The position numbers and the translations under genes were made by a program. Positions 12,969 through 27,045 of a stretch of DNA of 64,000 nt are shown piece by piece. This DNA comes from Bombus terrestris (lineage: Eukaryota; Arthropoda; Insecta; Hymenoptera; Apidae): positions 491,001 through 555,000 of the forward strand of contig NC_063278.1 of NCBI RefSeq assembly GCF_910591885.1. The letters are read 5' to 3'. Each line of letters begins with the position of its first letter. Position 1 is the first letter of the stretch. The notes under the pieces were generated by a model. It ran no database searches. It was not told where the DNA came from and saw nothing but the letters and a program-made list of their open reading frames with translations.

Positions 12969-14441
12969 TTTATCACACATTCGCACACGCACGCACGCAC
13001 GCACAATTTTAATTTATTGAAATATAATAAAAATTGCACTACAAAGTAAATTAAATTCTATCCAGGTTGTAGTACTGTAACTTATTTTATTTCCACATAT
13101 TCTTATTATCATTTATTATGCAATATATTAATACATGAATAAGCCAATGAAAATTGCAAAGCGATTGCTAAATGTTACCTATTAATAAATATCAATTTAA
13201 TAATGTTCCATTGATGAAAACAACAAATAAAAATTCAATCAGAGATGTTTCATATCCAAGAATTAGTTCTTTTTTTCTTGCTATATCAGAAGGGATCTTG
13301 GAGAATTTATGTAACCAGTAATGTAATGTGATAAAGAGTTACTATGTAATGTCTATTTGGATACTCCGTACCATTATATAGTAGCAAAGCGGAAAGCGAG
13401 TGCATCTTGAACAATAGTAACAAATTGCAAATAGTGAACTGACTTACCGTAAATTCACCAGTAACAGCGTCAAATCCAACATGTACAGTATGTTCAAAAT
13501 TGGTGGGATAACTGATGTTGGGTTTATCCTTATTTTCCTTTACCTTCATTTTGCTTTTCAATGTTTTCTTCTTACGTTCATCAGAATCAGGTTCCTTAGG
13601 TAGTGGACGCATATCCACTGGTAAATTAGGTGTTGATTCACCTCTGAAACATGTTTAATCTATCATTATCTAACTAATGATATCAAATGGGACAAAATAA
13701 TCTTACAGTTATACATTCACTTCTATATACATAAATTATACATAAATAAAATTTGTAGATTAAATGTTATATTGTTTACTTTAATATATATTTTATTATT
13801 TATAAATAGTAAGCTATTATTTATAGAACATATAAATATATAACTAACTTTTACATTCGTTATAACAGTTTTTATGTCTAATACATTCAAAATATGTACA
13901 AAATTAATATAAAAATTATATGTTTCACACGTATAATACATATATATATATATATATATATATAACGTGTATATATATATATACACGTTTGTTAGTAAGA
14001 CTGCATATAAAGATTTAAAAGGATGGTCTCCCACATCAGAATGTCATCGTGTCTGAACTGTAGGATTTTATTTTTAGCAACTACTAGATTAGTGTCTGTT
14101 ATCCTATTTTTGGAAGATGTAGACATTTACTTATTGTAAAGAAAATAATAAAAATTCAAAGTGTGACAAACTTATCAGCTTTTAGTGTTACAGAACAGCG
14201 TTCTAATATTACATCTATTGTATTACATAGAAATGTACAGAACTACAGACTGAAATATTAGGCACATTTGTTACTGAATATATATTAAAATATCTAATAT
14301 TAAATGATACATTCTTTCATTGAGAAATTTTTCTGTACTAATAAATTATAACAATATAATAATATAGCATAGAATATGTAATTACCTATTTGATGTAAGT
14401 CGCACAGGAGGTGCAGGGGGTTTGTCTTCTTCATCTGACAT
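10088..14441 (-). CDS. Pak: group I p21-activated serine/threonine kinase (Pak)
   Basis: Nine coding exons on the minus strand: 14441-14386, 13643-13448, 12203-12035, 11930-11798, 11702-11585, 11485-11202, 11110-10615, 10507-10289, 10171-10088; 584 residues. It is an effector of Rac and Cdc42 that controls actin and adhesion. Visible in order: an Nck-binding motif PAPPVRLTS (about residues 9-17), the CRIB GTPase-binding motif from I62 to about G85 ([15 protein letters not shown]), the adjoining autoinhibitory segment, a PIX-binding motif ([13 protein letters not shown]) before a low-complexity linker, and a kinase domain at about 311-562. The catalytic set is complete: GQGASG loop, Lys339 (AIK), HRDIKSDN with Asp429, DFG at 447, and activation-loop Thr463 in [12 protein letters not shown]. 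All eight junctions keep the frame. The start lies in the first exon at [11 protein letters not shown], as in group I Paks; CRIB plus N-terminal motifs rule out group II (mbt). Confidence 0.97.
12929..12965. repeat. (AT)n microsatellite in Pak intron 2
   Basis: About 37 bp of alternating T and A in the 1.2-kb intron between the CRIB exon and the next exon (12204-13447). The intron is otherwise AT-rich with a short CGCA repeat near 12983-13003. Confidence 0.9.
13939..13985. repeat. AT repeats around an ACGTGT core in Pak intron 1
   Basis: Two AT tracts separated by AACGTGT, with a further ACACG at the distal end, so the piece can fold on itself. It lies in the intron between the first two coding exons (13644-14385). 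Confidence 0.8.
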
Positions 14442-15620
14442 GTTGTTTCTACTTTTGTCCCTTTGTTGCCAATCTACCTTACGTTGCTGCGTTTCTATAA
14501 TTTTGTTCAAAGATTTGTGTAATACTATTAGCCCCTGCCTCGGAGATCCTAGTCGTTCTTACGTTATATAAATCCTAAAAGACTAAAGGTTTGAATCACA
14601 GTATACAGAGAATTCTTTATGTTGACAAAAACACCAAGTTGTTTGTTGAAAACATGAGACTTGAAGATCCATTCACTTTCGTTATAGATAAAAGAATTTG
14701 CTTTCTTGAACTTAGCAGATGTTATCGAAATGATGTTTGAAATTACCGGCTCTATATCACAGATACGGATATAGTCTTGGTAACCGGTAAAGAACAGGGG
14801 ACAAAACGAAAGAAAAATGCCTCTCCTCGTGGATGACAGTTTCGGGTACTTGTGAAAGGTATTCGATTTTGAAGAATAGCGGCGTCTTCGAACGAGTCAA
14901 TGTCGTGAGTATAGGGTGTGCTCGAAGACGAGGGATAGACAGGCACCTCCAAAGCGTGATTCACGCACGCACGGGAGCAGACACCGCGCCGCATCCACGG
15001 ATCTCTAGTTCTCTCTCCCTCTCACCCTCCCTCTTCCTTTCTTTCTCTCTCTCTCTCTCTCTCTCTCTCCCTCCCTCCTTCTCTTGTTCTCACTTTCCAC
15101 CGTTCTCCGTGTCTGGGATGTTCTTTAGTGTCGCGATTGCTCTTTCGTTCTCGGAGTGTTTTCACTCCTCCCTTTTTCTGTCGTCTCGCACTCGCGAAAG
15201 AAAAAATACGATTGTATATCGTGTATATATGGCGCCGCTTTATCCACACGTCCGTAATGTGCCGTGTTTGGGCACGGCGGAGGCGGAACCACGCGGCGCT
15301 CTGAGTCTTATCAATGGTATCTCATTTCGTACGTATAATCGACGCCCAATGACGACGAATCTCTTCCTGTTCTTCTCCACACTTTTTTCAAGGTTGATAA
15401 GAAGTCTGAATCACCACCGCTGCCGCGGTCCTCTGCCACTGTACAGCGCCTCCACTACTGGAACACCGTTCACTCCCTCTCTTTCTGTACCTCCCTCCTT
15501 TCCTTTCCCTTTCTTTCCCTCTTTTCCACTTTTTCATTTGCTTCTTTCTCTCTCCTTTTCACCATGTATTCCTCTATTCATACACTTACAAGGTTTGATC
15601 ATTAGTACTTAGTATGTACA
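14442..15620 (-). promoter_or_regulatory. Pak 5' leader and CpG/CT-rich upstream region
   Basis: Upstream of the Pak start codon on the minus strand. A TTATAG acceptor about 65 bp before the ATG suggests an intron in the 5' leader. From about 14760 to 15470 G+C and CpG rise sharply against the AT-rich surroundings, with CT-rich tracts at 15009-15085 and 15476-15560, which is the usual look of an insect housekeeping promoter. A 259-codon frame crosses this stretch on the plus strand, but it is made of CT-repeat translation (Ser, Leu, Phe, Pro) and is not credible as a protein. Confidence 0.45.
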
Positions 15621-15726
15621 CGCATATACTTACTTTCACCCGCACCTATTGTCGGTTAACCCGAATAAGTCCGTATATGTACATATATGTATATATGCGT
15701 GCGTGCGTTGCGGGTGACTGTGTGTG

Positions 15727-15786
15727 TATATATATACATACATACATACATACATACATACATACATACATACATACATACATACA

Positions 15787-15835
<49 letters not shown>
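15727..15835. repeat. (TACA)n/(TA)n microsatellite
   Basis: About 20 copies of TACA followed by a TA tract. Reading frames through it give repeated Ile-His-Thr-Tyr or Met-Tyr-Val-Cys strings and are artefacts. Confidence 0.95.
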
Positions 15836-18061
15836 TTATTTATATGCATGTATATGATTTGAAAAGAAATTTAGAATAATATAGATTGGAACAGTGGTAA
15901 GACTGTAAGTAAATCAATTACAGGTTAGCCAACATGGAAACAAATACATATTGTTGTAAACTTCAATATGGTTTTACTTGTTAAAATTAAAGCTTTCAGT
16001 GGATTATTATATACTTTTTAAAGATAAGTTAGAAATTTGTATATTCAAAGAGAGTGTGCTGAAATATCTTAAGATTTCGTATGTGCATAAATCGTAGTTT
16101 AGTAATTATAAAACTACATATTTGCTATTTTCGTGTAGGTACCTATTGATATTTTTATTCTTATTTATACCAGAGTTTGTACATAATGAATTAAATATGT
16201 TTTTACAAATTAATTTTATAACGTATTCGAAACTATTCAATCTTTTCCTTTCGAAAATAGATATAATATATATTTTGATAATTTATGTATCGTAATTACA
16301 TGTTTAAATCTCTTTAAAATATTTGTCACTAAAAAGTGTGCTTGTTAAAAATGTATTATCTCGGTTTATATTTCTGACAAATGAGTATCTTACTTATCTG
16401 GAAGAAGCATATATAGGGATTAACTATATACTATAAATAAAGTAAATAATAATTTAAAAAATATGAACTTAAATACTTAAGACTTGGAGTATAATAATAA
16501 TAACAATAATAAATATATATATATATATAGAGGACTATTTATAATTATATGCATAACAAAGGCTATATAAAGAATATAATGTTCCGATATCATAAACATT
16601 ATTAATATGTATGAAATTGCATCTTAATAACTTAATAATATACTTCTAAGTCCATAATAAAACTAACTGATTTTTGTTTTGGTAAATATAAATATTGATC
16701 GTTATCTATTGCAGGTAGTTTGTTAACATGTGTCCAAAAATGAATCCTTTGATTATATCATACCTGTCTATGTAATATATTTTTGTAACTTAAGAAAAGA
16801 AGGAACAAATACATAAAAAATCATATTATGATATATTTGAGAAAGTTCTTACATGTTTTATATTCCAAAACATTTGTAAGAACATTGTTCTATCATATGT
16901 AAATTTACATGTAAGTTTTGTTTTATAATATAATATGCTTGTTTGAAAATCAAAATTCTCTTAAAAGTATTTTTTATTATTTTCTCTGTTATTCTTGATA
17001 CTTTGAATACATAATACTATGACATTTTAATCTTGCAGATTTTTATCGTTAGACATATTCATATTTATAAGAATTATTATTCTGTATTTATATATAGAAT
17101 CATCATTTAGTATGATTATAAGCCTTCTGCATGATTAAGTTGTATTTATAAGGTATATTAATATAAGTAAAATGATATCAATTCTTTTATAAATGATTTT
17201 TTTACTGCAATTATATTAAAGAAAATAATAATTTCAGAAGTGTATAACGTTAGATTAATTACATTTCTGTTCGTTATAATAGGTCCAGTGCTGCACAGTC
17301 TGAAAGTTTAAAAATTTATAATTTATTTATTTGTATGTGTGTGTGTGTGTGTGTGTGCGCGCGCGCGCGCGCGCGTGCGTGCGTGTGTGTGTGTATACAC
17401 ACACGTAAACAACAAAATAATTTAGAAACTTAGAAAAGATAAAGATTGATTAAATTTGCGAAATGTTACAGAAATATGAAATAATACTTGATAATATTAA
17501 AAGTGTTAATATGGATTAATAATAAATACATTGTTTATTATACATTTTATTAAATACAGTTGGCTCAATTATCTTATCTTTCAATGATACGTGAATAATG
17601 ACAACATGTATGAAGTTAGCTACATACTTAGCTTATAAGTTAATCACATAGAAAAGAGGTAGAGGGTAATCATAATTATAATAATTCATAACATAAGACT
17701 GTTTACTATTAAGGAGATCGTTATTTTCATTCTGAACAACCCATGTGTTTGATATCATAAAGTATCTGTAAATGATATTTAACGCCATTTGTTAACTGAC
17801 AAGAAAATTGGTGTGCGTTTATTACAGGTTATAGAGTTGTACTATGTGATTCATCGAACAGTGTAAAATAACCTATGAATTTAACATCTGACCACGTATT
17901 TGACGTATGTTCAGAACGTACTCCTGTCATAAGTGTAATGGAAACAGTTTAATTGTATAACTGTATCGTATTATTCAATAATTTGTTGCAGGACACAGCA
18001 ATTGATCAACTGTCGCATACGATTTTTAACTAATTCTTAGATATAACATTATCAATTCAAG
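15836..18061. other. AT-rich spacer between Pak and RagA
   Basis: Very AT-rich with no coding signal on either strand. It holds the GT/GC tract at 17335-17402. The last few hundred bases probably contain the RagA promoter and 5' UTR; no TATA box or initiator stands out. Confidence 0.45.
17335..17402. repeat. (GT)n(GC)n(GT)n alternating purine-pyrimidine tract
   Basis: About 68 bp of strictly alternating purine and pyrimidine, GT then GC/CG then GT, ending TATACACACAC. Such tracts are the classic Z-DNA-forming type. A shorter one (GCGCGCGCGTGCGTGCG) lies at about 18148-18166 inside RagA intron 1. Confidence 0.9.
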
Positions 18062-19404
<1,343 letters not shown>

Positions 19405-19725
19405 AAATCAGCTCGACCCAGGCGCGTTGTCACCCGGGTCCAGGCTGTTAATCACTATTGAATCTAAGAGTCACTTTAAAAGAGAATCATCACAATGAAG
19501 GTGCATGAGAACTTTCCTCTTTTATTAATTAAAGTAAATCGATAATTTTGCTAATGAATGAATAATTTCAATATGTAATTTGTGATAAAACTATTATTAA
19601 TACTGTCATTTTCAAAGAATCATATTGTATTTCAGAAAAGAATCTGAATTTTTAGTTTATCCTATATAAAATTTGAAAGAATATTTAAAAATTTTGCTAC
19701 GCTTGTACGTGTTAATAAATGAATA

Positions 19726-19854
<129 letters not shown>

Positions 19855-20285
19855 TGTTAGTATGAAATTGTACGCTATTAGTATCATGTTAAGTGGATAT
19901 ATATATCGTTGTTCGATTATAGTAAATACTGTCTTGGCTCTTAGAGATAATACATGGTTTTCTGGGTTAAGCTTTTTCCTGGTTCCATGATGTTATGTAT
20001 TTTATTTCTGTATAGCAATTATTCTCTCTGGCCTGTTACAAAGATATATATTTTCTTAAATTATATTTACTTGATATAATAGTGTACATATATACTTATT
20101 ATATAAACCGTGCTATTGCAACAATCAAGCTAACCGTAATTGTATCTTTCGATTTAGATAACGATAATGTTAAATTATACGTTATATTTTGTATAAAATT
20201 TTGATTGTTACCTTTTGAACAAATATTAAAAAGAACAAATATTAAACATGTATGAATTTATTTACAGCTGTATTTATGAAGAAGT

Positions 20286-20368
20286 AATAAAAGGAACATG
20301 GAATAAAAAAAGCTTATGCTTTTACGTGTATCACTAGACTGTATTTTTTAATTATGCGAATAAATAAA
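20286..20368 (+). terminator. poly(A) signals of RagA
   Basis: AATAAA at 20286-20291, and overlapping copies at 20359-20364 and 20363-20368. They imply a 3' UTR of about 0.9-1.0 kb (19405 onward) and leave under 200 bp before the next start codon. The UTR holds the AC repeat and is otherwise AT-rich. Confidence 0.55.
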
Positions 20369-20569
20369 GTCATCGAATTGAATCTAAATTTAATGTTGTG
20401 TTTAAATGAAAAGTAGAATAAGTTAAGTAATCTTTGAACTAATCTTTATACTCATTTTTTAGTCGTGCGATACATTTAAAATTGCCGCCTTCTGCTCGGC
20501 TGTGGCGAAATCGTGTGTTGTCACCATTTTAGGTTGATAGAACGTAACAAAGTGTGTATTGTATCTACC

Positions 20570-22248
20570 ATGGATAGAATAATCAAAGGAATTATGAAAT
20601 ATAGGAATTGCCGTAGGGAAGAAATGGTGAAACAGTTTCAAAGAGTTCGAGATTATCCCGAAGTACGTTACAATTTTTTTTTCTCTAAGTCACTGTTGAT
20701 AACTTGTGGACATATTTCTCTTTTTATGATGTTTCACGTTTCGTCTGATATTAATATTTAAATCGCGAAAGACGGTGGCAATTATTTTTGGCATTCGTGA
20801 TAAAAGGTATACATGTTGAGAAAGTATAATCAAATTTAAGTAATATATGTGTTTATTTCATATATGTTTCTATTATATTTGGTAAAGAACAAGTTTGTTT
20901 TCATATGTCCTTGAACTAAAGAATCATTCGTAAGAAACATACTTACATGCATGTGGATAAAATTTTATCTGGTAAGCATGTGTCAGACATTACTTTGATA
21001 TAACGTGACCTATAAAAATTAATTTAATAATAGATTGAAATATTTGAAAGTTGAAATTATTAAATCAAATATTAAAATCCGCGTTGTTATTAATATGTTT
21101 TATTGTTGTGTTAAATGTTTATTGCATTTATTCTTTCTCAAACTGTTGCTATGCATGAAAACTATATACATGTACGTAAGATACGTATGTACATATGTAT
21201 ATGTAACATAATTTAACGTGTAAAAAAGCTATTAGAATATGAAAGTATAAAAAGTATTATAAATAATGTATTGCATAAATTACATAACTAATGTAAGGTG
21301 CGATATTAACATTTATTGGCACGAGTGATTTTTGTCGTTACTTATTTTACACAGCCAAAGGCAGTATTCTTTACTTGCATGGACTCCCGGATGATCCCAA
21401 CTAGATTTACGGAAACAAACATTGGGGACATGTTTGTCGGTACGAGACTTTATCATGACATTGATCTCCTCGAATATGAAACTTGTCGCTTCTTTTTTTG
21501 TTTTTCCGGACAATTTCACGTTGCAGTTTAATACAATGGAACATTACTGTGATGTTTCTAATGTTTTTAATGTTTTAATTTGAAAGATATTTTTTCTTTG
21601 AATGTGTCATTGATTTTGCTAAAGAAACATGGTGTGAAATATTCCAAAGAGCAAGTATTTGACAAATTTTTTTTTTAAGTTTTTGAAGAATTTAACGTTT
21701 TGTCAAATTTTATGTTTTTTCAGTAAGAAATGCTGGTAATCTTATTCCTCATTCTCAGCATTTCGTAGACGAGTTAACAATGTGTGAGCCAGCGGCCTTA
21801 GAACTTGGTTCTGTAATAAACAATATAAAACACATTATAGTTTGTGGCCATAGCGATTGCAAAGCTATGAATTTGCTGTATGCTTTGCGGGACGAAGATT
21901 TCGCATCGAAAGTGTGTACTTTGTTAGTTTTACTATTTTTACACATATTTATCTGATTTATAATAATCTTTACCTCGTAGGTGAACAGGAGGATATCACC
22001 GTTAAGAGCATGGTTGTATGCACACGCTAGCAACAGTTTAGCGAAATTTCAACAGCTTGAAGTTGTTGGCTTCCACGAGCCGATATTATTTCAAGCTGAA
22101 ACGCCTTTACGGAAGTTTGTGGCTTATATCGACTCAGACAATAAATTTGCTATAGAGGATAAGTTATCTCAAGTTAGTATAGATGCATTTATCATCGCAT
22201 AATTGGCCAAACACCCGTTAAAACAGAATAAATCGGATAAAATTTTCA

Positions 22249-22285
<37 letters not shown>

Positions 22286-22664
22286 TATATTAATATATTT
22301 TTATTAATTCCCTTAACTTAAAAGAAGAAGAAGAAGAAGAAGAAGAACAAGAAGAAGAAGAATATATATATATATCTATATAAACGATCATTTCTGTAAT
22401 TAATAAATTTAAATTGAAGTCTATTTTAAACAAATACATGTATTTTAATTTCAGATAAATACTCTACAACAGTTACAAAACATAGCTTCTTATGGGTTTT
22501 TAAAGAAACGGCTTGAGAGGCATGATTTGCACATTCATGCTTTGTGGTTTGATATTTACACTGGTGATATTTATTACTTTAGCAGGGGAAATAAAAGATT
22601 CGTAGAAATAAACGAATCGACCGAAGCGTCTTTGCTTGCAGAAATTAAGGAATATTATTCTTAA
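20570..22664 (+). CDS. CAHbeta: beta-class carbonic anhydrase
   Basis: Exons 20570-20662, 21355-21439, 21724-21911, 21981-22172 and 22455-22664, 255 residues. It catalyses the reversible hydration of CO2 to bicarbonate; the beta class occurs in insects but not vertebrates. The zinc ligands Cys39, His102 and Cys105 (CMDSR and HSDC) and the Asp41/Arg43 dyad are all in place. Further family blocks are IPTRFTETN, RNAGNLIPH, ALELGSVINNIKHIIVCGH and the C-terminal LHIHALWFDIYTGDI. All four junctions keep the frame. The chosen ATG has a good context (ACCATGG) and gives the family's usual N terminus (MDRIIKGIMKYRN); an upstream in-frame ATG at 20513 would add 19 unlikely residues. Donors of exons 3 (GTGTGT) and 4 (GTTAGT) are weak. 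The insect form is often described as mitochondrial; no clear presequence is visible. Confidence 0.96.
22252..22373. repeat. AT and GAA repeats in CAHbeta intron 4
   Basis: TA repeats at 22252-22290, GAA repeats (one CAA interruption) at 22323-22362, and more TA after that, all inside the 282-bp fourth intron. Confidence 0.9.
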
Positions 22665-23190
22665 ATTGCTTAATGCCAAAATGGTAACTTTTACTTATAT
22701 AGGTGGGAAACGTCGTTTCGTCGTTGAGATTGAATAATTACGATTCGTCGAACCTCCCTAGAATGTTTAAACGTGGAGTGGGTGCGAGTTAGATACTCGT
22801 TCAATCGAAGACCGTGTAATGTACCTGGATGTGAAAGTAGTGAATTCTCTTCTATCTTTTTTTTTTCTTTTTTCTTTTTTCTTATTAAGATTCATATTAC
22901 AAACTCGTTTGCACAAAATAGATCGCCATGACAGTGTTGGAGGAATTTATAATAAGGATATTTGATATAGATTTATTTCTAATAATAAGTTTAATTGTAT
23001 ATTATTATTAGTTTCGCTGTATGTTGTCGAAGTATAGGGAATTTTTTTTTTTATATAGCATATGTTCGTTAACATGTAAGGTGCAAAGGAAAAATTATTT
23101 ATTTATCGATGAGATGTACTCAGCAGAAAAATGATCAGGGCGTTGAATGAAACGTTATTTTCGGAATAAATGATATAATATTTTTGAAAT
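22665..23190 (+). terminator. CAHbeta 3' UTR and poly(A) signal
   Basis: The first good AATAAA after the stop codon is at 23165-23170, giving a 3' UTR of about 0.5 kb. It contains T-rich runs at 22857-22880 and 23043-23053 and no other recognised feature. Confidence 0.5.
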
Positions 23191-24380
23191 GGTTATACGA
23201 TATATACAAGGTTTTTCCACTGCGTATTTATAACTATTTATACATGTGATAATTACTTGTAATTTCATATAATCACTGTGATAGGTGTACAAAATATATT
23301 TACTGTTTTTGATATGTTCGGTTTATTTATGTTCATTTAACGATCCGCTTGACTTGTCACCGATTTGGTTCAATATACTTTGCGCTTGAATCACGTGAAA
23401 TAAAATTGAAGTCGAGCAATAAGAGCTGGAGGACGTACCGTATTGACGGATGGACGATTTCGTGGCCAGGCGAACTAGAGCATGCCACTCCCGAAAGAGA
23501 AAGCAAAACAACGAACCAAGGTGTAGAATTAGGATGATTATAAGTATCAATATCAGATGTTCGAGCCCTATTAACGCAATGTACAATAGTTATTTGCACT
23601 TGCCGCAAATATTTAAAAATCGTTGCTTACTTTTATCATTTTCGTAAATTTAAAAACGTAAAACGTACAAATTTACATCCAACTGTTTATACGTAGTAAC
23701 GAATGGTATCACAGTGCTCTGCAATATCATAGCCATCTTCTGTTAACGAACGTTTGTTAACCACGAAACGTTGTGGGCTTTATAGACAGATATTAGACGC
23801 TTTGATGCCAACCAGTAGGTTTCCATGCAGCGGGCGTTATAAAGTAAAGTGCAACTATCCACGAAACAGTGGTGAACCATATTCGTCGCTACGCGTTTTC
23901 GTCGTGAGTCATGACGACCGGCGTTAACATTGCCAGTAGCGAGACGTGCAATTATATTCAAACGATTTTAATAACGAGGCAAAATGTATCTTACTGTACG
24001 CTTTGCAGACAAAATCGAATAACATTGCGAACAAATAATTGCTCGAATGAAAACTGCGGATAAACGAAGTTGTTCGAGAATAACGGATAAAGACTTGTTC
24101 GAATATGTTTTCGAATATTGTACGTAGAGAGTAGAGAGTAGAGAGTAGAGAGTAGTAGCAATGCATGGAAATCATCGTTGGAACGTTTACTTAAATACAA
24201 AGACAAAGCGGTCGCTTGCAGATCGTCAATCGTATCACGCCGGGAAGCAGAACGCCACGGGGACGTTTTAGCTTCGAGTCGGCGCAGCGTCGGCATCTCA
24301 TCGCCTGGCTGGCTGTGCAACAATTTAGTTTCCCGTTTTGCCATTTTATTTGTAATTAGTGCTGAAATCGAATGACGATT
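23191..24380. other. spacer with short GC-richer islands, no gene recognised
   Basis: Three GC-richer pieces (about 23345-23600, 23730-23960 and 24170-24345) alternate with AT-rich DNA. A 7-bp repeat (TAGAGAG, about four copies) sits at 24125-24156. Several short frames are open on both strands, none recognised. CGAATA-type motifs at 24040-24120 resemble the hAT-like end that follows and may belong to the same element. Confidence 0.35.
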
Positions 24381-24487
24381 TATTCGCGAGTAACGAATAA
24401 TTTTTCGTCTAATAAAGTCGCTATTCCTTATTCGCGAACATATCTTGAGAATTTATTCGTTATTCGAATAAGATTTGCCCAACTCTG
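24381..24487 (-). mobile_element. possible hAT-like transposon terminus
   Basis: On the minus strand the piece starts at 24487 with CAGAGTTGGGCAAATC and continues with repeats of CGAATAA. A CAGAG-TGGGCAA start followed by TTATTCGAATAA motifs is typical of ends of insect hAT elements. No matching opposite end or 8-bp target duplication was found, and no transposase is visible, so it is at most a truncated or miniature copy. Confidence 0.35.
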
Positions 24488-25033
24488 CTAATAGACAACG
24501 CTTACGCTAGTACGAAGCGACGCTTCGTGGACAATGGGGTTTAGCGTGCGAGGCGCGCGTACACGTTCAGTGAGAAATGAGAAAAGATGAGAAAAATGGT
24601 TCGAGCGGCTCGGGCTTTTCAGCGTGTTTCGCGGTAAAGTAAAAGCGAAGGGGATTCGTTGCTATGTTTAGGCGAATCGTCGAGTTGGTCCGGTTAGGCC
24701 GGTCTACGGAGTGTGACGAGCTCTGACACGGTTGCCACTTGCCACTTGCCACTTACCACCAATCGGAAGGTGGAAGTAAGATCAAAGAATCTCCGCGATC
24801 TTCGGTCTCCACGAACGATACGTGCGTTGTCCATCTTCCTTCTCTTCTTCCTCTTTTTCCTCTTTTTCCTTTGTATTCGATACTCGCAGCCCACGAATCA
24901 CGCTGCCATATTGGTCTGAATCGTTCGGCGGCATCTATCACGGCGCTGGAAGCACGCGTGTACCGTAAATAATAAATATAACACATTGTACGTTAAAAAG
25001 TAAAATCATGTGATATTTTGTCTTTCAACGTAC

Positions 25034-25074
<41 letters not shown>

Positions 25075-26413
25075 GCGCAAGGTCTTAGTCCAAAGACTCA
25101 TAACGAAGTCCTAGGCTTTTCTCGCCTTCTGACTTGCCGTTGTTACAATTCATCATTAGAAAAGTAAAGTGTTAAGCGTTGTACCTCGATTTTTCCCATT
25201 TATACTCGAAAATATTTACTTGGTCATAGAGCAATTTAATAGCGCTTATAAAACAGCTATATTAAGATAAGTAATTTAGTGTGTACAGTTCGTTCGAAGT
25301 TGTCAAACATTTCGTTGTCCTGTTTGGTTACGGCTACATCGTCGAAACAGCTATTTTCCAACTAGCTATGCAGTAGCCGGAGTTACCGGGGTTACGTTGG
25401 AATCGTAAGAAGGTTTTTAAAGCGTGCACATTACCGAACTTCCGTGAAGGGTGACACCTTTAAATTAGACTCGGTTACGAAATTCAGGTGCACCGGTAGT
25501 TTCGTGGTTCGTTTACCTGCCTTACCTGGATAGTCGAAGAATACGTATTGTTTACTGCCACTGCGCTACGCTGGACAGTTTACGTAGTTTTGTGGTGAGG
25601 CACAGAATTGCGGGGCTAGCCGAATCTGCCCGAGCTACGGGGGGTTCTTTTTGGACCAGGAAGTCAAAGAAGGAACGATTGACGGCTTTTCAACCCTCTG
25701 TTCACCGTAATTGTTCGATGCGCCGCTTCCGCGTTCGCCTCGGCCTTTGTTCCGCAATTAGCGGAACGAGTTTCACCGAAATATCGCTCGACAGTTTCTC
25801 CGCAAAGATTGGAAGATGCTCTGAGAGGTGGTTCAGCAATGTAATCCCGCAGATTTAACGACTAGCACGATTTGTTACAAGAAATTTACAATAAGAAATT
25901 TTCGAAATATTCTTCTCAAGCTAAATTTATTTTATCGACATGCATAATTTTAGAGTAAGACATTTCTTCTAGGGACTTACTTTATAAAATATTTAACATA
26001 TTTTATAAAACTCGGCTTTATAAAAATCTGTTTATAAAAAAGCTGTACTATCACTCGCGTTTTAGAAATTTCTTCAACGTTATCGAGCACAGAAACGTTT
26101 GTTTTTCAACGTTGAACTTGTACTACTGTATTTAAGTAGTTTAAATAGCTAAATATGGTTAACCTATAGTTAACCTATAGTTCTATATATATAGTATAGT
26201 AGATGAGATTTTGATAAAGACAGGATTCATTTATACGTGCATCCAATCCTATAGAGAATGCTTTAGACATTTATTTTGAATTCACTTTTTTCTTATCAAT
26301 CGCGTGTCTATTTATATGAACAATATGTGTATACGAGCTTCTTGTCTCGCCCCAAACCCAAACCGCTTAAAACCAATTGTATAGGATTTTCACAGCACTT
26401 GCAAACGCGGCAA

Positions 26414-26483
26414 AAGAGCGGCGAAAGATCGGCGAAAGATCGGCGAAAGATCGGCGAAAGATCGGCGAAAGATCGGCGAAAGA
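26414..26483. repeat. 11-bp minisatellite (ATCGGCGAAAG)n
   Basis: About six near-perfect tandem copies of an 11-bp unit. Because 11 is not a multiple of three, a coding role is unlikely. Confidence 0.9.
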
Positions 26484-26997
26484 GTAAAAGAACGCTCATA
26501 CCTTTCGTTTCGTCTTGCCAGAATGCATTCGTCGTATCGTTTTTTTAGGCGGGATTGGATAATGTCCCTTGCACAAATTTACTCGGTACGTTAATTAATT
26601 ACGCGGATACGACATTGTTAATTTTTCTACGGTCGACGAGCGTTCCTCGCCGCGAGCCAACAACGCTCCTACAAGAATAAGGTTTCGGAAAAATACACGA
26701 GCGGAACGGAATAGTAAATGTATTGTAGTAATGCTACCGGGGACTGCAGTGTGTTATGCCTCGGCACACACCACTGGCCACGCGCTCTTTTTCTTCGGCC
26801 AGTCTAAAACGAAAGAAAGAAAAAAAGGAGATCGTGCGAAATCGTGACATCGTTACTATCTCCTATGCTTCAATGGCGAATCTATTCGACTTTTCGACTC
26901 GCTGAGTTATACTCGAAGCTGTTCAACTATAACGTTTCGACATTCTCGTTATTTAATCGAACGAAATAGAAAGTCAACATGGAAATAAAAGATGAAA

Positions 26998-27045
26998 TAT
27001 ATTCGGCCAAAAGTTTGGGTACGGTTATTTCATTTGAAGGTTAGG
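26998..27045 (+). mobile_element. possible Tc1-like end fragment
   Basis: GGCCAAAAGTTTGGGTACGG at 27005-27024 resembles inverted-repeat starts of Tc1-like elements (GGCCAAAAGTTTGG). No partner repeat or transposase remnant was seen nearby. Confidence 0.25.

Noticed and set aside
14833..15612. 259-codon plus-strand frame
   Set aside because: It is largely Ser/Leu/Phe/Pro from CT-rich tracts in the Pak upstream region, with no domain.
15614..15862. Frames with Ile-His-Thr-Tyr and Met-Tyr-Val-Cys repeats
   Set aside because: They are translations of the TACA microsatellite and have no flanking protein signal.
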